Origin: 66-474 sp039923855
Lineage (GTDB): Bacteria > Pseudomonadota > Gammaproteobacteria > Xanthomonadales > Rhodanobacteraceae
Direction of reading: 5' to 3'
Assembly (NCBI GenBank): GCA_039923855.1
Contig: JBDTBW010000092.1
Location: 1 to 38,211, forward strand
Length of the DNA: 38,211 nt
This document shows positions 1 through 9,433 of this stretch, in pieces. The position numbers were made by a program, and so were the translations under genes. The notes below the pieces were generated by a model. The model ran no database searches and was not told the origin of the DNA. It saw nothing but the letters and a program-made list of their open reading frames with translations. Position 1 is the stretch's first letter. Each line of letters begins with the position of its first letter.

Positions 1-3000
1 GATTTCCGCATCGGAAGGCAGCGATTCGATCTGCCGGTCGAGTTTCCCTTCGGCTTCCAGCACGCGGATGAAGTGTGCCTTGGAACCGAGTCGATGCACC
101 GACATGTGTTCCATGAGGCTCAAAGCCACGTTCTGCCGGTAGTTGTCGGCCAGCACCAGTTGCTCGACCTCGTCGGTCATCGATGCCAATAGCGTATTGC
201 GGCCTTCCAGTGTCAACTCGCCGCGCCGCATCGGATCGTTCAACAGTATCTTGATGTTGACTTCGTGATCCGAGGTGTCCACACCCGCCGAGTTGTCAAT
301 GAAATCGGTGTTCAATAACACCCCGTGCTGCGCGGCCTCGATGCGGCCTTTCTGGGTCAGGCCCAGATTGCCACCTTCGCCAACGATCTTACAGCGCAAT
401 TCGTGGCCATCGATCCGTAACGCGTTGTTGGCGCGGTCGCCCACATCGGTGCTGGTTTCCGCCGTCGCCTTGACGTAGGTGCCGATGCCGCCGTTCCACA
501 GGAGATCCACCGGCGCTTTCAGGATCGCGCGCATCAATTCGTTCGGCGGCAGCGCTTCGACCTCGCCACTGATGCTCAATGCGGCGCGCGTTTCGCGCGA
601 CACGGGAATGGATTTCAAGGTGCGCGCATAGACACCGCCGCCCGCGGAAATCTTCGACTTGTCGTAATCCTCCCACGACGAACGCGGCAGCTTGAACATG
701 CGCTCGCGTCCGACGAACGAACTTGCGGCATCGGGATTCGGATCGAGGAAGATATGGCGATGGTCGAACGCGGCCAGCAATCGCGTGTGTTTCGACAGCA
801 ACATGCCGTTGCCGAACACGTCGCCCGACATGTCGCCGATACCCACGCACGTGAAATCCTGGGTTTGGCAATCGCGGCTCAATGCGCGGAAGTGGCGCAC
901 GACCGATTCCCATGTTCCTTTCGCAGTGATCCCCATTTCCTTGTGGTCGTAACCGGCCGAGCCCCCGGACGCGAACGCATCGCCCAACCAGTAGTGGTGT
1001 TCGGCGCTGACACCATTGGCGATGTCGGAGAAGGTCGCCGTGCCCTTGTCGGCGGCGACCACCAGATACGGATCGTCGGCGTCGTGGCGCACCACGTCGG
1101 CCGGATGCAGAACCTTGTTGGCGGCGGTGTCGATGTTGTCGGTGATGTCGAGCAGGCCGTTGATGAAGAGCTTGTAGCAAGCGATCCCTTCGGCGAGTTG
1201 CGCGTCGCGATCGCCTTTCAATGGCGGTTTCTTGACGAAGAAGCCGCCCTTGGAACCGACCGGCACGATCACGGTGTTCTTGACCATTTGCGCCTTGACC
1301 AGGCCCAGCACTTCGGTGCGGAAATCCTCGCGCCGATCCGACCAGCGCAGACCACCGCGCGCCACCGGCCCGAAACGCAGATGCACGCCTTCCACACGTG
1401 GCGCATACACCCAGATCTCGCGGTACGGTACAGGCTTTGGCATGTCCGGCACCTGGGCGGAATCGAATTTCAGGCTCAGGTATTCGGCCGGTTCGCCGGC
1501 GTGCATCTGGAAATAATTGCTGCGCAGGGTGGCGCGGATCAGCCCCATGAAGCCGCGCAGGATGCGGTCGTCATCGAGGCTGGAGACGTTCTCCAGCAGC
1601 GCCTTGATCGAATCGATGAACATCTGCACCTGGTTCTCGCGAGATTGCGACAACACGGCCAGCATCTCGTCGATCAACTCGGGGCGCGTTTCCAGCGACG
1701 AAGCCGGCACCAGCGCGGCCATTTCCTCGCGCAAGGCTTTTTGATCGTGCGCGAGTCGATCGGCGGCCAACTGTTCGCGCTGCGGATCGAACTTGGCGTC
1801 GAACAATTCGACCAGCAGGCCGGCGATGGCCGGATAGCGGTTGAGCGTTTCCTCCATGTATGCCTGCGAGAAAGTCGTCCCGACCTGTTGCTGATACTTG
1901 CAGTAGGCGCGCAACACCGCGATCTGCCGCCACGCCAGCCGCGCATTCAACAACAATTTGTTGAAGCCGTCGTTTTCCGCGCGGCCGCGCCAGATCGCCT
2001 CGAAGGCGGATTCGAAATGTTCATGCAGCGCCTCGACGTCGAACACCATCGCCGCGGCCGGCTGCACCACGAAATCCTGGATGCAAAGGCTCGCGCCCTT
2101 GATGTCCAGCGTGTAGACCTGCTCGCTCAGCACCTTGAGCCCCGCGTTTTCCAGCAACGGCAGCACTTCCGACAAGGCGATGTCGGGACCGCTGCGGAAT
2201 ATCTTGAAGTGCAGCGTGTCGGGTTGGTTGTGCGGGCGGTACAGCAACAAGTGGATGTCGTCGCCATCCGACAATTGCGACAGCGTTTCGACATCGGCCG
2301 CGGCACGGCTGGGCGTGACTTCCTCGATGTAGCCGGCCGACAACGCACGGCCATAACGTGCGGTCAGACGCGCGCCGCGTTCCTCGCCGACGCGCTGCGT
2401 AAGCGCGTCGCGCAATTCGTCGTGCCAATTGCGGACGATCTTTTCCAGTTGCGCCTGCAGCGCCTGGACATCGATCTTCGGCTGATCGCCCGGCCTTGGC
2501 CGCACCACGATATGCAGCCGCGCCAGCGGCGAGTCGCCAATCTGGATGGTGGAATCGACATGCTGGCCGTGCAGCGTCTCGCGCAACATCGCTTCCACCC
2601 GTTCGCGCACACTGGTGTTGAAATGATCGCGCGGGATGAAGACGAGGCACGAGAAAAATCGCCCGTATGCGTCGCGCCGCACGAACAGGCGCGTGTGTGC
2701 GCGCTCCTTCAACTCGAAGATGCCCTGGGTCAGCGCGAACAGTTCGTCAGCCGAGCATTGCAGCAACTCGTCGCGCGGCAGCATTTCGAGGATGGAACGG
2801 AACGCCTTGCCCGAGTGCGAATGCGGACGAAACCCCGAACGCGCCACGGCCGTCGCGAACTTCTGCCGCAGCAGCGGCACGTCCTGCGGCCGGCGCATGT
2901 AGGCGGTCGATGTGAACAGACCCAGAAAACGCTGTTCGCCGACCGGTTTGCCATGCTCGTCGAAACAGAGCACGCCGATGTAATCCATGTAGCCGGGGCG

Positions 3001-3894
3001 ATGCACGCGCGAACGCGCATTGGTCTTGGTCAGGATGATCGCGTCCACCGATCCCGACTGCGGCAGCTTGGTCGCCGCCAGCGATTTCAGCGAGCGCGGC
3101 GCGACCGCCAAATCCATGCTGCGCAAAATCCCCAGGCCCGAATCCGGCTTGGCCCGCAACAATTCGTCGTCGCCGGTGGCGACCACCGCATACTCGCGAT
3201 AGCCGAGGAAAGTGAAATGATCGTCAGCCGCCCAGCGCAGAAACGCCTGTGCCTCGGCGACTTCCGCCGTGTTGAACGGCATGCGACGTTGCGGCAACGC
3301 GTCCGCGACTTCCAGCATTTTGTCGCGCATCGGCCGCCAATCCGCGACCGCGGCACGCACGTCGTCGAAGGCGTCCTCGATTGCCGTCTGCAACTCCGGG
3401 AGTTCCGCGTCGCCGACGCGGTCGATCTCGGCGTGCATCACCGATTCCCACTTCGCCCCGAGACCTTCGCCAAACGCCTGCAATTCGCCGCGCGCATCGC
3501 GGGCTGCGGCCAGCACCGGGTGGATCAGCCGATGCATTTGCAGGCGCGCGTCGTTGACCGCCATGCCAACGGTGTCGACCAGGAAAGGCATGTCATCGGT
3601 GACGATCTCGATCGTCGTGCAGATGCCGTCGCGGCCACCGTCGCCGCGATCCGGATTGAACACGCGCACTTTGGCCTCACCCGGCTGGCGGGTTTGCACC
3701 AAGGCGAACAGCTCGGCGAACAAGGTCGCCCAGGTCTGCGCACTGCGCTCGGACAGTTCCTCGGGTGCGAGTTCCGCGCAGCAGGCGGTCACAAAACTTT
3801 GCGCCAGCGGCGCCAAACTGGCGGGGAATTTCGTCCGTACTTCATCGAGTACGGCAGCGAGATCGGCCCCGGTGGAGGCGCGAGTATCATTCAT
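1..3894 (-). CDS. gdhB: NAD-dependent glutamate dehydrogenase, large (about 180 kDa) class; 3' end outside window
   Basis: Catalyses oxidative deamination of glutamate to 2-oxoglutarate with NAD+, a catabolic route linking amino acids to the TCA cycle in the cytoplasm. Reading leftwards from the ATG at 3894 the frame stays open to base 1, giving about 1298 residues; the family is usually around 1600, so roughly the last fifth is missing because of the window edge. The N-terminal part holds ACT-like regulatory segments (for example ITDDMPFLVDTVGMAV-type sequence near residues 95-115). The catalytic part contains GGLRWSDRREDFRTEVLGL and KNTVIVPVGSKGGFFVK, followed by GIGDMSGDVFGNGML in the dinucleotide-binding region. 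The gene is divergent from the broken cyclase gene with a 35-bp gap. A 1048-residue frame open on the opposite strand is a codon-bias shadow of this gene. Identification is firm; the symbol follows Pseudomonas usage. Confidence 0.95.
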   Translation of the reverse strand, partial: MNDTRASTGADLAAVLDEVRTKFPASLAPLAQSFVTACCAELAPEELSERSAQTWATLFAELFALVQTRQPGEAKVRVFNPDRGDGGRDGICTTIEIVTDDMPFLVDTVGMAVNDARLQMHRLIHPVLAAARDARGELQAFGEGLGAKWESVMHAEIDRVGDAELPELQTAIEDAFDDVRAAVADWRPMRDKMLEVADALPQRRMPFNTAEVAEAQAFLRWAADDHFTFLGYREYAVVATGDDELLRAKPDSGLGILRSMDLAVAPRSLKSLAATKLPQSGSVDAIILTKTNARSRVHRPGYMDYIGVLCFDEHGKPVGEQRFLGLFTSTAYMRRPQDVPLLRQKFATAVARSGFRPHSHSGKAFRSILEMLPRDELLQCSADELFALTQGIFELKERAHTRLFVRRDAYGRFFSCLVFIPRDHFNTSVRERVEAMLRETLHGQHVDSTIQIGDSPLARLHIVVRPRPGDQPKIDVQALQAQLEKIVRNWHDELRDALTQRVGEERGARLTARYGRALSAGYIEEVTPSRAAADVETLSQLSDGDDIHLLLYRPHNQPDTLHFKIFRSGPDIALSEVLPLLENAGLKVLSEQVYTLDIKGASLCIQDFVVQPAAAMVFDVEALHEHFESAFEAIWRGRAENDGFNKLLLNARLAWRQIAVLRAYCKYQQQVGTTFSQAYMEETLNRYPAIAGLLVELFDAKFDPQREQLAADRLAHDQKALREEMAALVPASSLETRPELIDEMLAVLSQSRENQVQMFIDSIKALLENVSSLDDDRILRGFMGLIRATLRSNYFQMHAGEPAEYLSLKFDSAQVPDMPKPVPYREIWVYAPRVEGVHLRFGPVARGGLRWSDRREDFRTEVLGLVKAQMVKNTVIVPVGSKGGFFVKKPPLKGDRDAQLAEGIACYKLFINGLLDITDNIDTAANKVLHPADVVRHDADDPYLVVAADKGTATFSDIANGVSAEHHYWLGDAFASGGSAGYDHKEMGITAKGTWESVVRHFRALSRDCQTQDFTCVGIGDMSGDVFGNGMLLSKHTRLLAAFDHRHIFLDPNPDAASSFVGRERMFKLPRSSWEDYDKSKISAGGGVYARTLKSIPVSRETRAALSISGEVEALPPNELMRAILKAPVDLLWNGGIGTYVKATAETSTDVGDRANNALRIDGHELRCKIVGEGGNLGLTQKGRIEAAQHGVLLNTDFIDNSAGVDTSDHEVNIKILLNDPMRRGELTLEGRNTLLASMTDEVEQLVLADNYRQNVALSLMEHMSVHRLGSKAHFIRVLEAEGKLDRQIESLPSDAEI

Positions 3895-3929
3895 GGCTGA
3901 GCGAGCCCAAAGCAGACGATGATGCGGGA

Positions 3930-4586
3930 ATGCAGAGGATAACGCCCACGCCTGCCGCGAATCCAGAGCGGGACATCGTCCCGACCTTGACTGCGCCCGG
4001 CTGGCGCTACACCCCGCGCCTGCAATTCCTGTTCGGGCTGGCCGCGGCGCTGATCCTGCTGCTGGCCGCGGCCGGCCTTGCGACCTCACGTCAGTACGCG
4101 GCTTATCAACAGGCGACATTGCACTCCCATCAGGTACCCGAGCAGATCATCCAGGTGTTGTACGACGCGCGGATTGCCGAAATGGAGGCCCGCGGCTCCG
4201 GCCTGAACGGCCGAGACATCCACGCCGCGCGCTACTACCGCTCGATGGCCGAGGCCGAACACGGCACAGACGCACTCGAATGCCTGGTTGCGGACAATCC
4301 GGACCAGATCGCCAACGTCACGCAACTGCGTGGATTGATAGCGCAACGCCGCGCGCGACTGGAGCAAACCCTCGCCGATTACCGCACGCGAGGCGCGGAC
4401 GCCGCGCGCACCGAACCGCATCATCGCGGACAACGATTGCCGGCGGCGTCGGTTTCGATCGGTATCGCAATGTATCCGCGCGACGGACGCGCTCCCGAGG
4501 AATTGAAGCGGGCGGCGGATCAGGCGCTGTATCGCGCCAAACGAGAGGGCCGCGATCGTGTAGTCGTCCAGGACGCGTTTGCGTGA
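3930..4586 (+). pseudogene. CHASE3-GGDEF protein with the GGDEF catalytic core deleted (decayed diguanylate cyclase)
   Basis: Open frame of 218 residues from the ATG at 3930. Residues about 28-50 form a membrane segment (FLFGLAAALILLLAAAGLA), followed by a periplasmic CHASE3-like sensor region with the typical ADNPDQIANVTQLRGLIAQR stretch. The frame then passes within a few residues into the end of a GGDEF domain: ASVSIGIAMYPRDG, then LKRAADQALYRAKREGRDRV. The GG(D/E)EF signature, the RxxD inhibitory site, the second membrane helix and the first two thirds of the cyclase fold are absent. The parts present match a normal membrane diguanylate cyclase at both ends, so I infer an in-frame internal deletion of well over 100 residues. 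It cannot make cyclic di-GMP as read. It might persist as a truncated sensor protein, but a pseudogene is the simpler reading. Confidence 0.75.
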
Positions 4587-4769
4587 CGCGGAGCGGAGCA
4601 GCGCATCTTGTGCGTCCTGGATGGGCGGGGCATGGATGCGGATCGGAAGTTGCTCCATGGATGGATGCTCGCCGTTTGCGAATCCGCCCATGACGCACGG
4701 CCTAGGGACGCCAACCCTTTTTTTTGGCATGCTGTGAGGATCAAAGGAGTGCACGCTTGTGAAATCCGG
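4587..4769 (+). promoter_or_regulatory. GGA-rich leader/intergenic region before the first RND unit
   Basis: Gap of 183 bp. The plus strand carries eight GGA triplets between 4589 and 4666. Three are in ANGGA context: ATGGA at 4632, 4657 and 4661. One lies in a hairpin at 4652-4668, where GCTCC pairs with GGA(T)GC with a single bulged T and an AUGGAU loop. An 8-T run at 4719-4726 is preceded by only weak hairpins, so it is at best a poor terminator. The region could be a structured leader of the efflux genes or a small RNA; neither is established. Confidence 0.3.
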
Positions 4770-5954
4770 ATGAAGACAACAACGCCGCGCACCGCAAGCG
4801 TGCTGGCACTCTCGCTTTTGCTCGGCGCCTGCGGCAAGCCGGCAACGCCGCCCCCGGCGCCACCGCCGCAGGTTGGCGTGATCACCGCGCAACCGCAAAA
4901 TCTGCCTGTCATCAAGGGTTTTGTTGGCCGCATCTCACCCTATCGCAGCGCGGATATTCTCGCCCGCGTGTCGGGGGTGTTGCTCAAACGGGATTATGTC
5001 GAAGGCAGCAATGTCAAGCAGGGCCAATTGCTGTTTCAGATCGATCCGGCGCCGCTGCAAGCCACGCTGGATGCGAATCTGGCGGCGCTTGCGCAAGCCC
5101 GCGCAACCTACGCCAACAACAAGGTCACCGCCGGACGTTCCCGCGCATTGGCGCCCAAGGGATACATTTCCAAAACCGACCTGGACAATGCCTTGGCAGC
5201 AGAACGCACCTCCGCGGCCGCGGTGCAAGCCGCGCAGGCCAATGTGCAATCGGCTCGCATCAATCTTGGTTACGCGAATGTGACATCGCCCATCAACGGT
5301 CGCGCCGGCCAGCAGCAGGTTACCGAAGGCGCACTGGTCAGTGCCAGCGCGGCGACCCCGCTGACGACCGTAAATCAGATCGATCCCGTATATGTCAACT
5401 TCATGATGAGCACGGCCCAGCTCGAACGAGCGCGTGGCGTGCAGGGTAACGACGACATCGGGCTGGCCGGGCCCAACATGGTCAGCGTGCAGGTCACGCT
5501 GCCAGACTGCAACGCATACCCTGAAAAGGGCCTGCTGGATTTCACCGGCGCCACGGTCGATCCCGCCACCGGTTCGGTGGCGCTGCGCGCAAGGATTTCC
5601 AATCCACGGCACATCCTGTTGCCCGGAATGTACGTGACGCTGAAGGTCGATCTGGGCCTGCAACGGAATGTGTATGCGATCCCCCAAGAGGCGATCCAGC
5701 GCGATGCAACCGGCTCCTTTGTGATGGTGGTCGGCAAAGACGGCAAGGTCGCGCAACTCAATGTGACCACCGGTGACATGAGCGGCGCCGACTGGATCAT
5801 CACCGGCGGTCTCAAGCCCGGCGATCGGGTCATCGTTTCGGGGCTGCAAACGGTGACCGCGGGCGCGACCGCGAAAGCCACACCCTGGACCGATGCGGCC
5901 AGGGGCGGGAGCTCGGCGACCCCGTCCGCGAGCAACGGCACGAGCGGCTCGTAG
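4770..5954 (+). CDS. RND efflux periplasmic adaptor (membrane fusion lipoprotein, AcrA/MexA type)
   Basis: Periplasmic adaptor of a tripartite resistance-nodulation-division pump, bridging the inner-membrane transporter encoded just downstream and an outer-membrane channel not encoded here. The 394-residue product starts with a lipoprotein signal ending in the lipobox LLGAC (Cys21), so it should be anchored by lipid. It then shows the barrel-sandwich pattern (SADILARVSGVLLKRDYVEG, then GQLLFQIDPAPLQA), a helical hairpin of about 75 residues (ALAQARATYANNKVTAG through RINLGYANV), the second lipoyl half (TSPINGRAG) and the beta-barrel/MP domain (QIDPVYVNFMMS, LLPGMYVTLKVDLG). I chose the ATG at 4770 because the signal peptide begins there; the AAGGAG at 4744-4749 is rather far upstream (about 20 nt), so an in-frame GTG at 4749 is possible though it spoils the signal. 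Twelve bases separate it from the pump gene. Substrate cannot be read from sequence. Confidence 0.93.
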   Translation: MKTTTPRTASVLALSLLLGACGKPATPPPAPPPQVGVITAQPQNLPVIKGFVGRISPYRSADILARVSGVLLKRDYVEGSNVKQGQLLFQIDPAPLQATLDANLAALAQARATYANNKVTAGRSRALAPKGYISKTDLDNALAAERTSAAAVQAAQANVQSARINLGYANVTSPINGRAGQQQVTEGALVSASAATPLTTVNQIDPVYVNFMMSTAQLERARGVQGNDDIGLAGPNMVSVQVTLPDCNAYPEKGLLDFTGATVDPATGSVALRARISNPRHILLPGMYVTLKVDLGLQRNVYAIPQEAIQRDATGSFVMVVGKDGKVAQLNVTTGDMSGADWIITGGLKPGDRVIVSGLQTVTAGATAKATPWTDAARGGSSATPSASNGTSGS

Positions 5955-5966
5955 CGGAATCCGCGC

Positions 5967-8900
5967 ATGCCGAATTTTTTTATCGATCGTCCTGTCTTCG
6001 CCTGGGTCGTGGCGATACTGATCGCGCTGGGCGGCCTGCTGACGATGCGCACACTGGGGGTGGAATCCTATCCGTCGATTGCCCCGCCTTCGATCACGAT
6101 CGGTGCCAGCTATCCGGGCGCCAGCGCGTCCACCGCCGAAACCAGCGTTACCGAGGTGATCGAGCAGCAGCTCACCGGCATCGACAATCTGCTGTATTTC
6201 ACCTCAACATCCAGCTCCAGCGGGCAATCCAGCATCTCACTGTCGTTCGAGCCCGGCACGGATCCGGACATTGCGCAGGTGCAAGTCCAGAACAAGGTCT
6301 CGCTGGCGACCCCCCTGTTGCCGTCCGAGGTCACCCAGCAAGGTGTGGTCGTTGCCAAGGCAAATACTGGCTTTCTGATGGCGGTGGCGCTCCGCTCGAA
6401 CACCCCCGCGATCGGCCCGGACCAGCTCAACAATATCGTGGCATCGCAGATTCTCGACCAGATATCCCGCCTGCCGGGCGTCGGCAGCACCCGCCAATTC
6501 GGCGCCGAAGATGGAATGCGCATCTGGCTGAATCCGGAAAAGTTGCAGGGCTACGGGCTCTCCGCGACGCAGGTGCTGGCGGCGGTCAAGGCGCAAAATG
6601 TCCAGGTCGCCGCCGGCTCGCTCGGCGCGGACCCCGCAGTGCAAGGTCAAGGCCTGACTTTCAATGTGGCGACCCAGGGCCTTTTTTCCACGCCCGGGCA
6701 GTTCGCCAACATCATCCTGCGCGCCAACAGCGATGGCACCGCGGTCAGGCTCGGGGACGTGGCGCGGGTCGTTACCGGCCCGATGAGCTATGCGCACAAC
6801 ACCAGTTACAGCGGCCATCCGGTCGGCGCGTTCGCGATCCAATTGTTGCCAGGAGCCAATGCGCTGTCGGTGGGCTCGGAAGTGCGCACCAAAATGGCCA
6901 GCCTGGCGCACGGCTTCCCGCGAGGTGTGAGTTGGTTCGTCCCCTACGACACCACCACCTTCGTCACGACTTCTATCGAGGAAGTGGTGAAGACGCTTGG
7001 CGAGGCGCTGGTGCTGGTGTTCCTGGTGATCCTGCTGTTTCTACAGAATATCCGCGCGACCCTCATTCCCATCCTAGTGATACCGGTCGCACTGCTTGGC
7101 ACCTTCATCGGGATGCTGGTATTGGGGTTCACGATCAATCAACTGACCTTGTTCGGCATGGTGCTGGTGATCGGTCTGGTGGTGGACGATGCGATCGTGG
7201 TGATCGAGAACGTCGAGCGTCTTATGACAGATGAGGGCTTGTCCCCCCATGACGCGACCCGCAAGGGAATGGGCCAGATCACCGGCGCGGTGATCGGCAT
7301 GAGCACGGTGTTGATCGCGGTGTTCGTGCCCTCGGCGTTCCAGACCGGCGCCACCGGAATCATCTACCGGCAGTTCGCGCTGACCATCGCGATGGCGATT
7401 GCCTTTTCCGCCTTTCTCGCGTTGTCGTTCACTCCCGCATTGTGCGCGAGCATGCTGAAACCGGAGCACGAGAAAAAGAAAAACATTGCCTTTCGCAAAT
7501 TCAACAAGTTCTTCAACTGGACCACCCGGACCTACACGAGCCACACCGGCGGCGCGGTGCGCCACGCACCCCGCTGGATGATTGCATTCGTGGTGGTTGC
7601 CGTGCTCGGCGGTTATCTCTACACGCGCTTGCCCGGAAGTTTTCTACCCGAAGAAGACCAGGGCTACGCGCTCGCCACGGTGCAACTGCCATCTGGCGCG
7701 ACCATACAGCGCACCATCGCCGTCATGTCCCGTTTGGGACGGATTCTGGATCAGAACCCGGCTGTGGCGGGAGTGATGGAAATCTCCGGCTTCAGTTTCG
7801 TGGGTCAGGGCGAAAATGTCGGACTGGCTTTCATCAAGCTCAAACCCTGGGGCGAACGTGGCTGGGGGCCGGATCAGAAAGTCGCGAAAGCGCGCCATGC
7901 CGCGCAGGTCAAGGCCGGCAACGCGAAGCCGGTGGATGCAAGCATCACCGCATCCGAGTTCATCGCGCAGGCAAATCAGACGGCACGACAGATTCGCGAC
8001 GCACGGATTTTCGTGATCAACCTGCCGACGATACGAGGACTCGGCCAGTTTGGCGGCTTCGACATGTACCTGCAGAGCAGCCCGGGCGCCGGCCACGCAG
8101 CTTTATCCAAGGCCACGGACAACCTGGTCGCCAAGGCCAACAAGGATTCGATTCTGTCCGCCGTGCGCGCCAACACGCTGCCGGACGCGCCGGAAGTAAA
8201 TCTGGCCGTGGATCGGGTGCAGGCGCAGTCCATGGGGCTGTCGGTCAGCGACATCAACAATGCCATTCAACTGATGCTGGCGCCGGTGTTCGTCAACAAC
8301 TACTTCTCCGATGGCCGGGTACGACGCGTGATCATGCAGGCCGGCGCGCCGTATCGCATGTCGCCCAAGGCTTTGCAGGATTTCTTCACCCCCAGTTCAA
8401 AGCTCAACAGCGATGGCACGCCGCGGATGATCCCTGTCGCTAATGTGGTGGATGCAAAGTGGCAATTGGCATCGCCGTCGTTGACCCGCTACAACGGAAA
8501 TGCGGCGGTCGAAATTGTCGGCTCACCGGCATCTGGATACGCCTCGGGTGACGCGATGAACGAAATGGAAAAAATCGTCGCCCACGATTTGTCCAAGGGC
8601 TTCGGCTACGACTGGACCGGCCAGTCGTATCAGCAAATCCTGGCCGGCAATTCGGCCGCGCTGCTGCTCATTCTGTCGATCGTGGTCGTATTCCTTTGCC
8701 TGACCGCGCTCTACGAGAGCTGGTCCATCCCGGTCTCGGTCCTGCTGGTGGTGCCGTTGGGCATACTCGGTGCGGTGCTGTTCACCTTGCTGCGCGGCCT
8801 GCCCGATGATGTCTACTTCAAGATAGGAATTATCACGGTGGTCGGTTTGGCCGCCAAGAATGCGATCCTGATCGTGGAATTCGCGGTTACCGCGCAGAAA

Positions 8901-9185
8901 CAGGGACAAAATCTGCGCACCGCGGTTGTCGATGCGGCGCGCCTGCGTTTTCGCCCGATCCTGATGACATCGCTGGCATTCATCCTGGGCGTGTTCCCGC
9001 TGCTAATTTCCAGCGGCGCCGGCGCCAACGCGCGCCAGGCGATCGGCACCGTCGTGATTGGCGGCATGTTGTTCGCCACGTTCCTTGGGGTGCTGCTGAT
9101 CCCGGTGTTCTATGTGGTGGTGCGGCGATTGCTGGGCGACAAACTGGACGGCCCGGAGAACGCTGCTGCAGAACGCAATCCGTGA
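5967..9185 (+). CDS. RND multidrug efflux transporter, inner membrane permease (HAE1/AcrB family)
   Basis: Proton-driven inner-membrane pump of 1072 residues, the normal family length. It begins MPNFFIDRPVFAWVVAILIAL, the usual first helix, followed by the porter domain (YPSIAPPSITIGASYPGAS, an AcrB-like start). The proton-relay aspartates are present as Asp407-Asp408 in GLVVDDAIVVIENVERL, the same numbers as in AcrB, and the relay lysine is Lys964 in GLAAKNAILIVEF. The last helices end at PVFYVVVRRLLG. The gene follows its adaptor by 12 bp and clearly forms one transcription unit with it. There is no outer-membrane factor and no adjacent regulator, so the pump probably borrows a TolC-like channel from elsewhere. 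Family assignment is firm; export of antibiotics, solvents or other compounds is not determined. Confidence 0.96.
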   Translation: MPNFFIDRPVFAWVVAILIALGGLLTMRTLGVESYPSIAPPSITIGASYPGASASTAETSVTEVIEQQLTGIDNLLYFTSTSSSSGQSSISLSFEPGTDPDIAQVQVQNKVSLATPLLPSEVTQQGVVVAKANTGFLMAVALRSNTPAIGPDQLNNIVASQILDQISRLPGVGSTRQFGAEDGMRIWLNPEKLQGYGLSATQVLAAVKAQNVQVAAGSLGADPAVQGQGLTFNVATQGLFSTPGQFANIILRANSDGTAVRLGDVARVVTGPMSYAHNTSYSGHPVGAFAIQLLPGANALSVGSEVRTKMASLAHGFPRGVSWFVPYDTTTFVTTSIEEVVKTLGEALVLVFLVILLFLQNIRATLIPILVIPVALLGTFIGMLVLGFTINQLTLFGMVLVIGLVVDDAIVVIENVERLMTDEGLSPHDATRKGMGQITGAVIGMSTVLIAVFVPSAFQTGATGIIYRQFALTIAMAIAFSAFLALSFTPALCASMLKPEHEKKKNIAFRKFNKFFNWTTRTYTSHTGGAVRHAPRWMIAFVVVAVLGGYLYTRLPGSFLPEEDQGYALATVQLPSGATIQRTIAVMSRLGRILDQNPAVAGVMEISGFSFVGQGENVGLAFIKLKPWGERGWGPDQKVAKARHAAQVKAGNAKPVDASITASEFIAQANQTARQIRDARIFVINLPTIRGLGQFGGFDMYLQSSPGAGHAALSKATDNLVAKANKDSILSAVRANTLPDAPEVNLAVDRVQAQSMGLSVSDINNAIQLMLAPVFVNNYFSDGRVRRVIMQAGAPYRMSPKALQDFFTPSSKLNSDGTPRMIPVANVVDAKWQLASPSLTRYNGNAAVEIVGSPASGYASGDAMNEMEKIVAHDLSKGFGYDWTGQSYQQILAGNSAALLLILSIVVVFLCLTALYESWSIPVSVLLVVPLGILGAVLFTLLRGLPDDVYFKIGIITVVGLAAKNAILIVEFAVTAQKQGQNLRTAVVDAARLRFRPILMTSLAFILGVFPLLISSGAGANARQAIGTVVIGGMLFATFLGVLLIPVFYVVVRRLLGDKLDGPENAAAERNP

Positions 9186-9306
9186 TCGCAAACAAGCAGC
9201 TTTGTAGAATACCGCGCGCAACACGACGCATGGGTACGCCGCAATGCCCCCCCCCTACAAGAGGAAGGCCGGGATGGGACGGTGATGTTTCCGGAATCCA
9301 TCGAAA

Positions 9307-9334
9307 CAAAAAAGCCGCGCGATTTCTCGCGGGG
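9307..9334 (-). terminator. Rho-independent terminator of the rpsP-rimM-trmD-rplS operon
   Basis: Read on the minus strand: a short GC-rich hairpin (CGCGA/TCGCG core flanked by two further GC pairs after one mismatch) followed directly by CTTTTTTG. It lies about 100 nt downstream of the rplS stop and faces the right way. The plus-strand efflux gene ending at 9185 has no comparable signal. Confidence 0.7.
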
Positions 9335-9433
9335 CCTGGTCTGGTTTGCTATCGTCCTTGATGGACGCGAAGATCACGCGGCGGCCGAAGCCGTCACCTC
9401 TGGCCTGGAACTCCGTGGCGTACTTGTCAATCC

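Noticed and set aside
754..3900. 1048-codon open frame on the plus strand
   Set aside because: Lies wholly opposite the glutamate dehydrogenase gene; Arg/His/Gln/Asp-rich composition and no domain. It is a shadow of strong codon bias in GC-rich DNA.
4711..4729. Strong terminator at the 8-T run
   Set aside because: The preceding bases form only a weak 4-5 bp hairpin, so it is not listed as a terminator.
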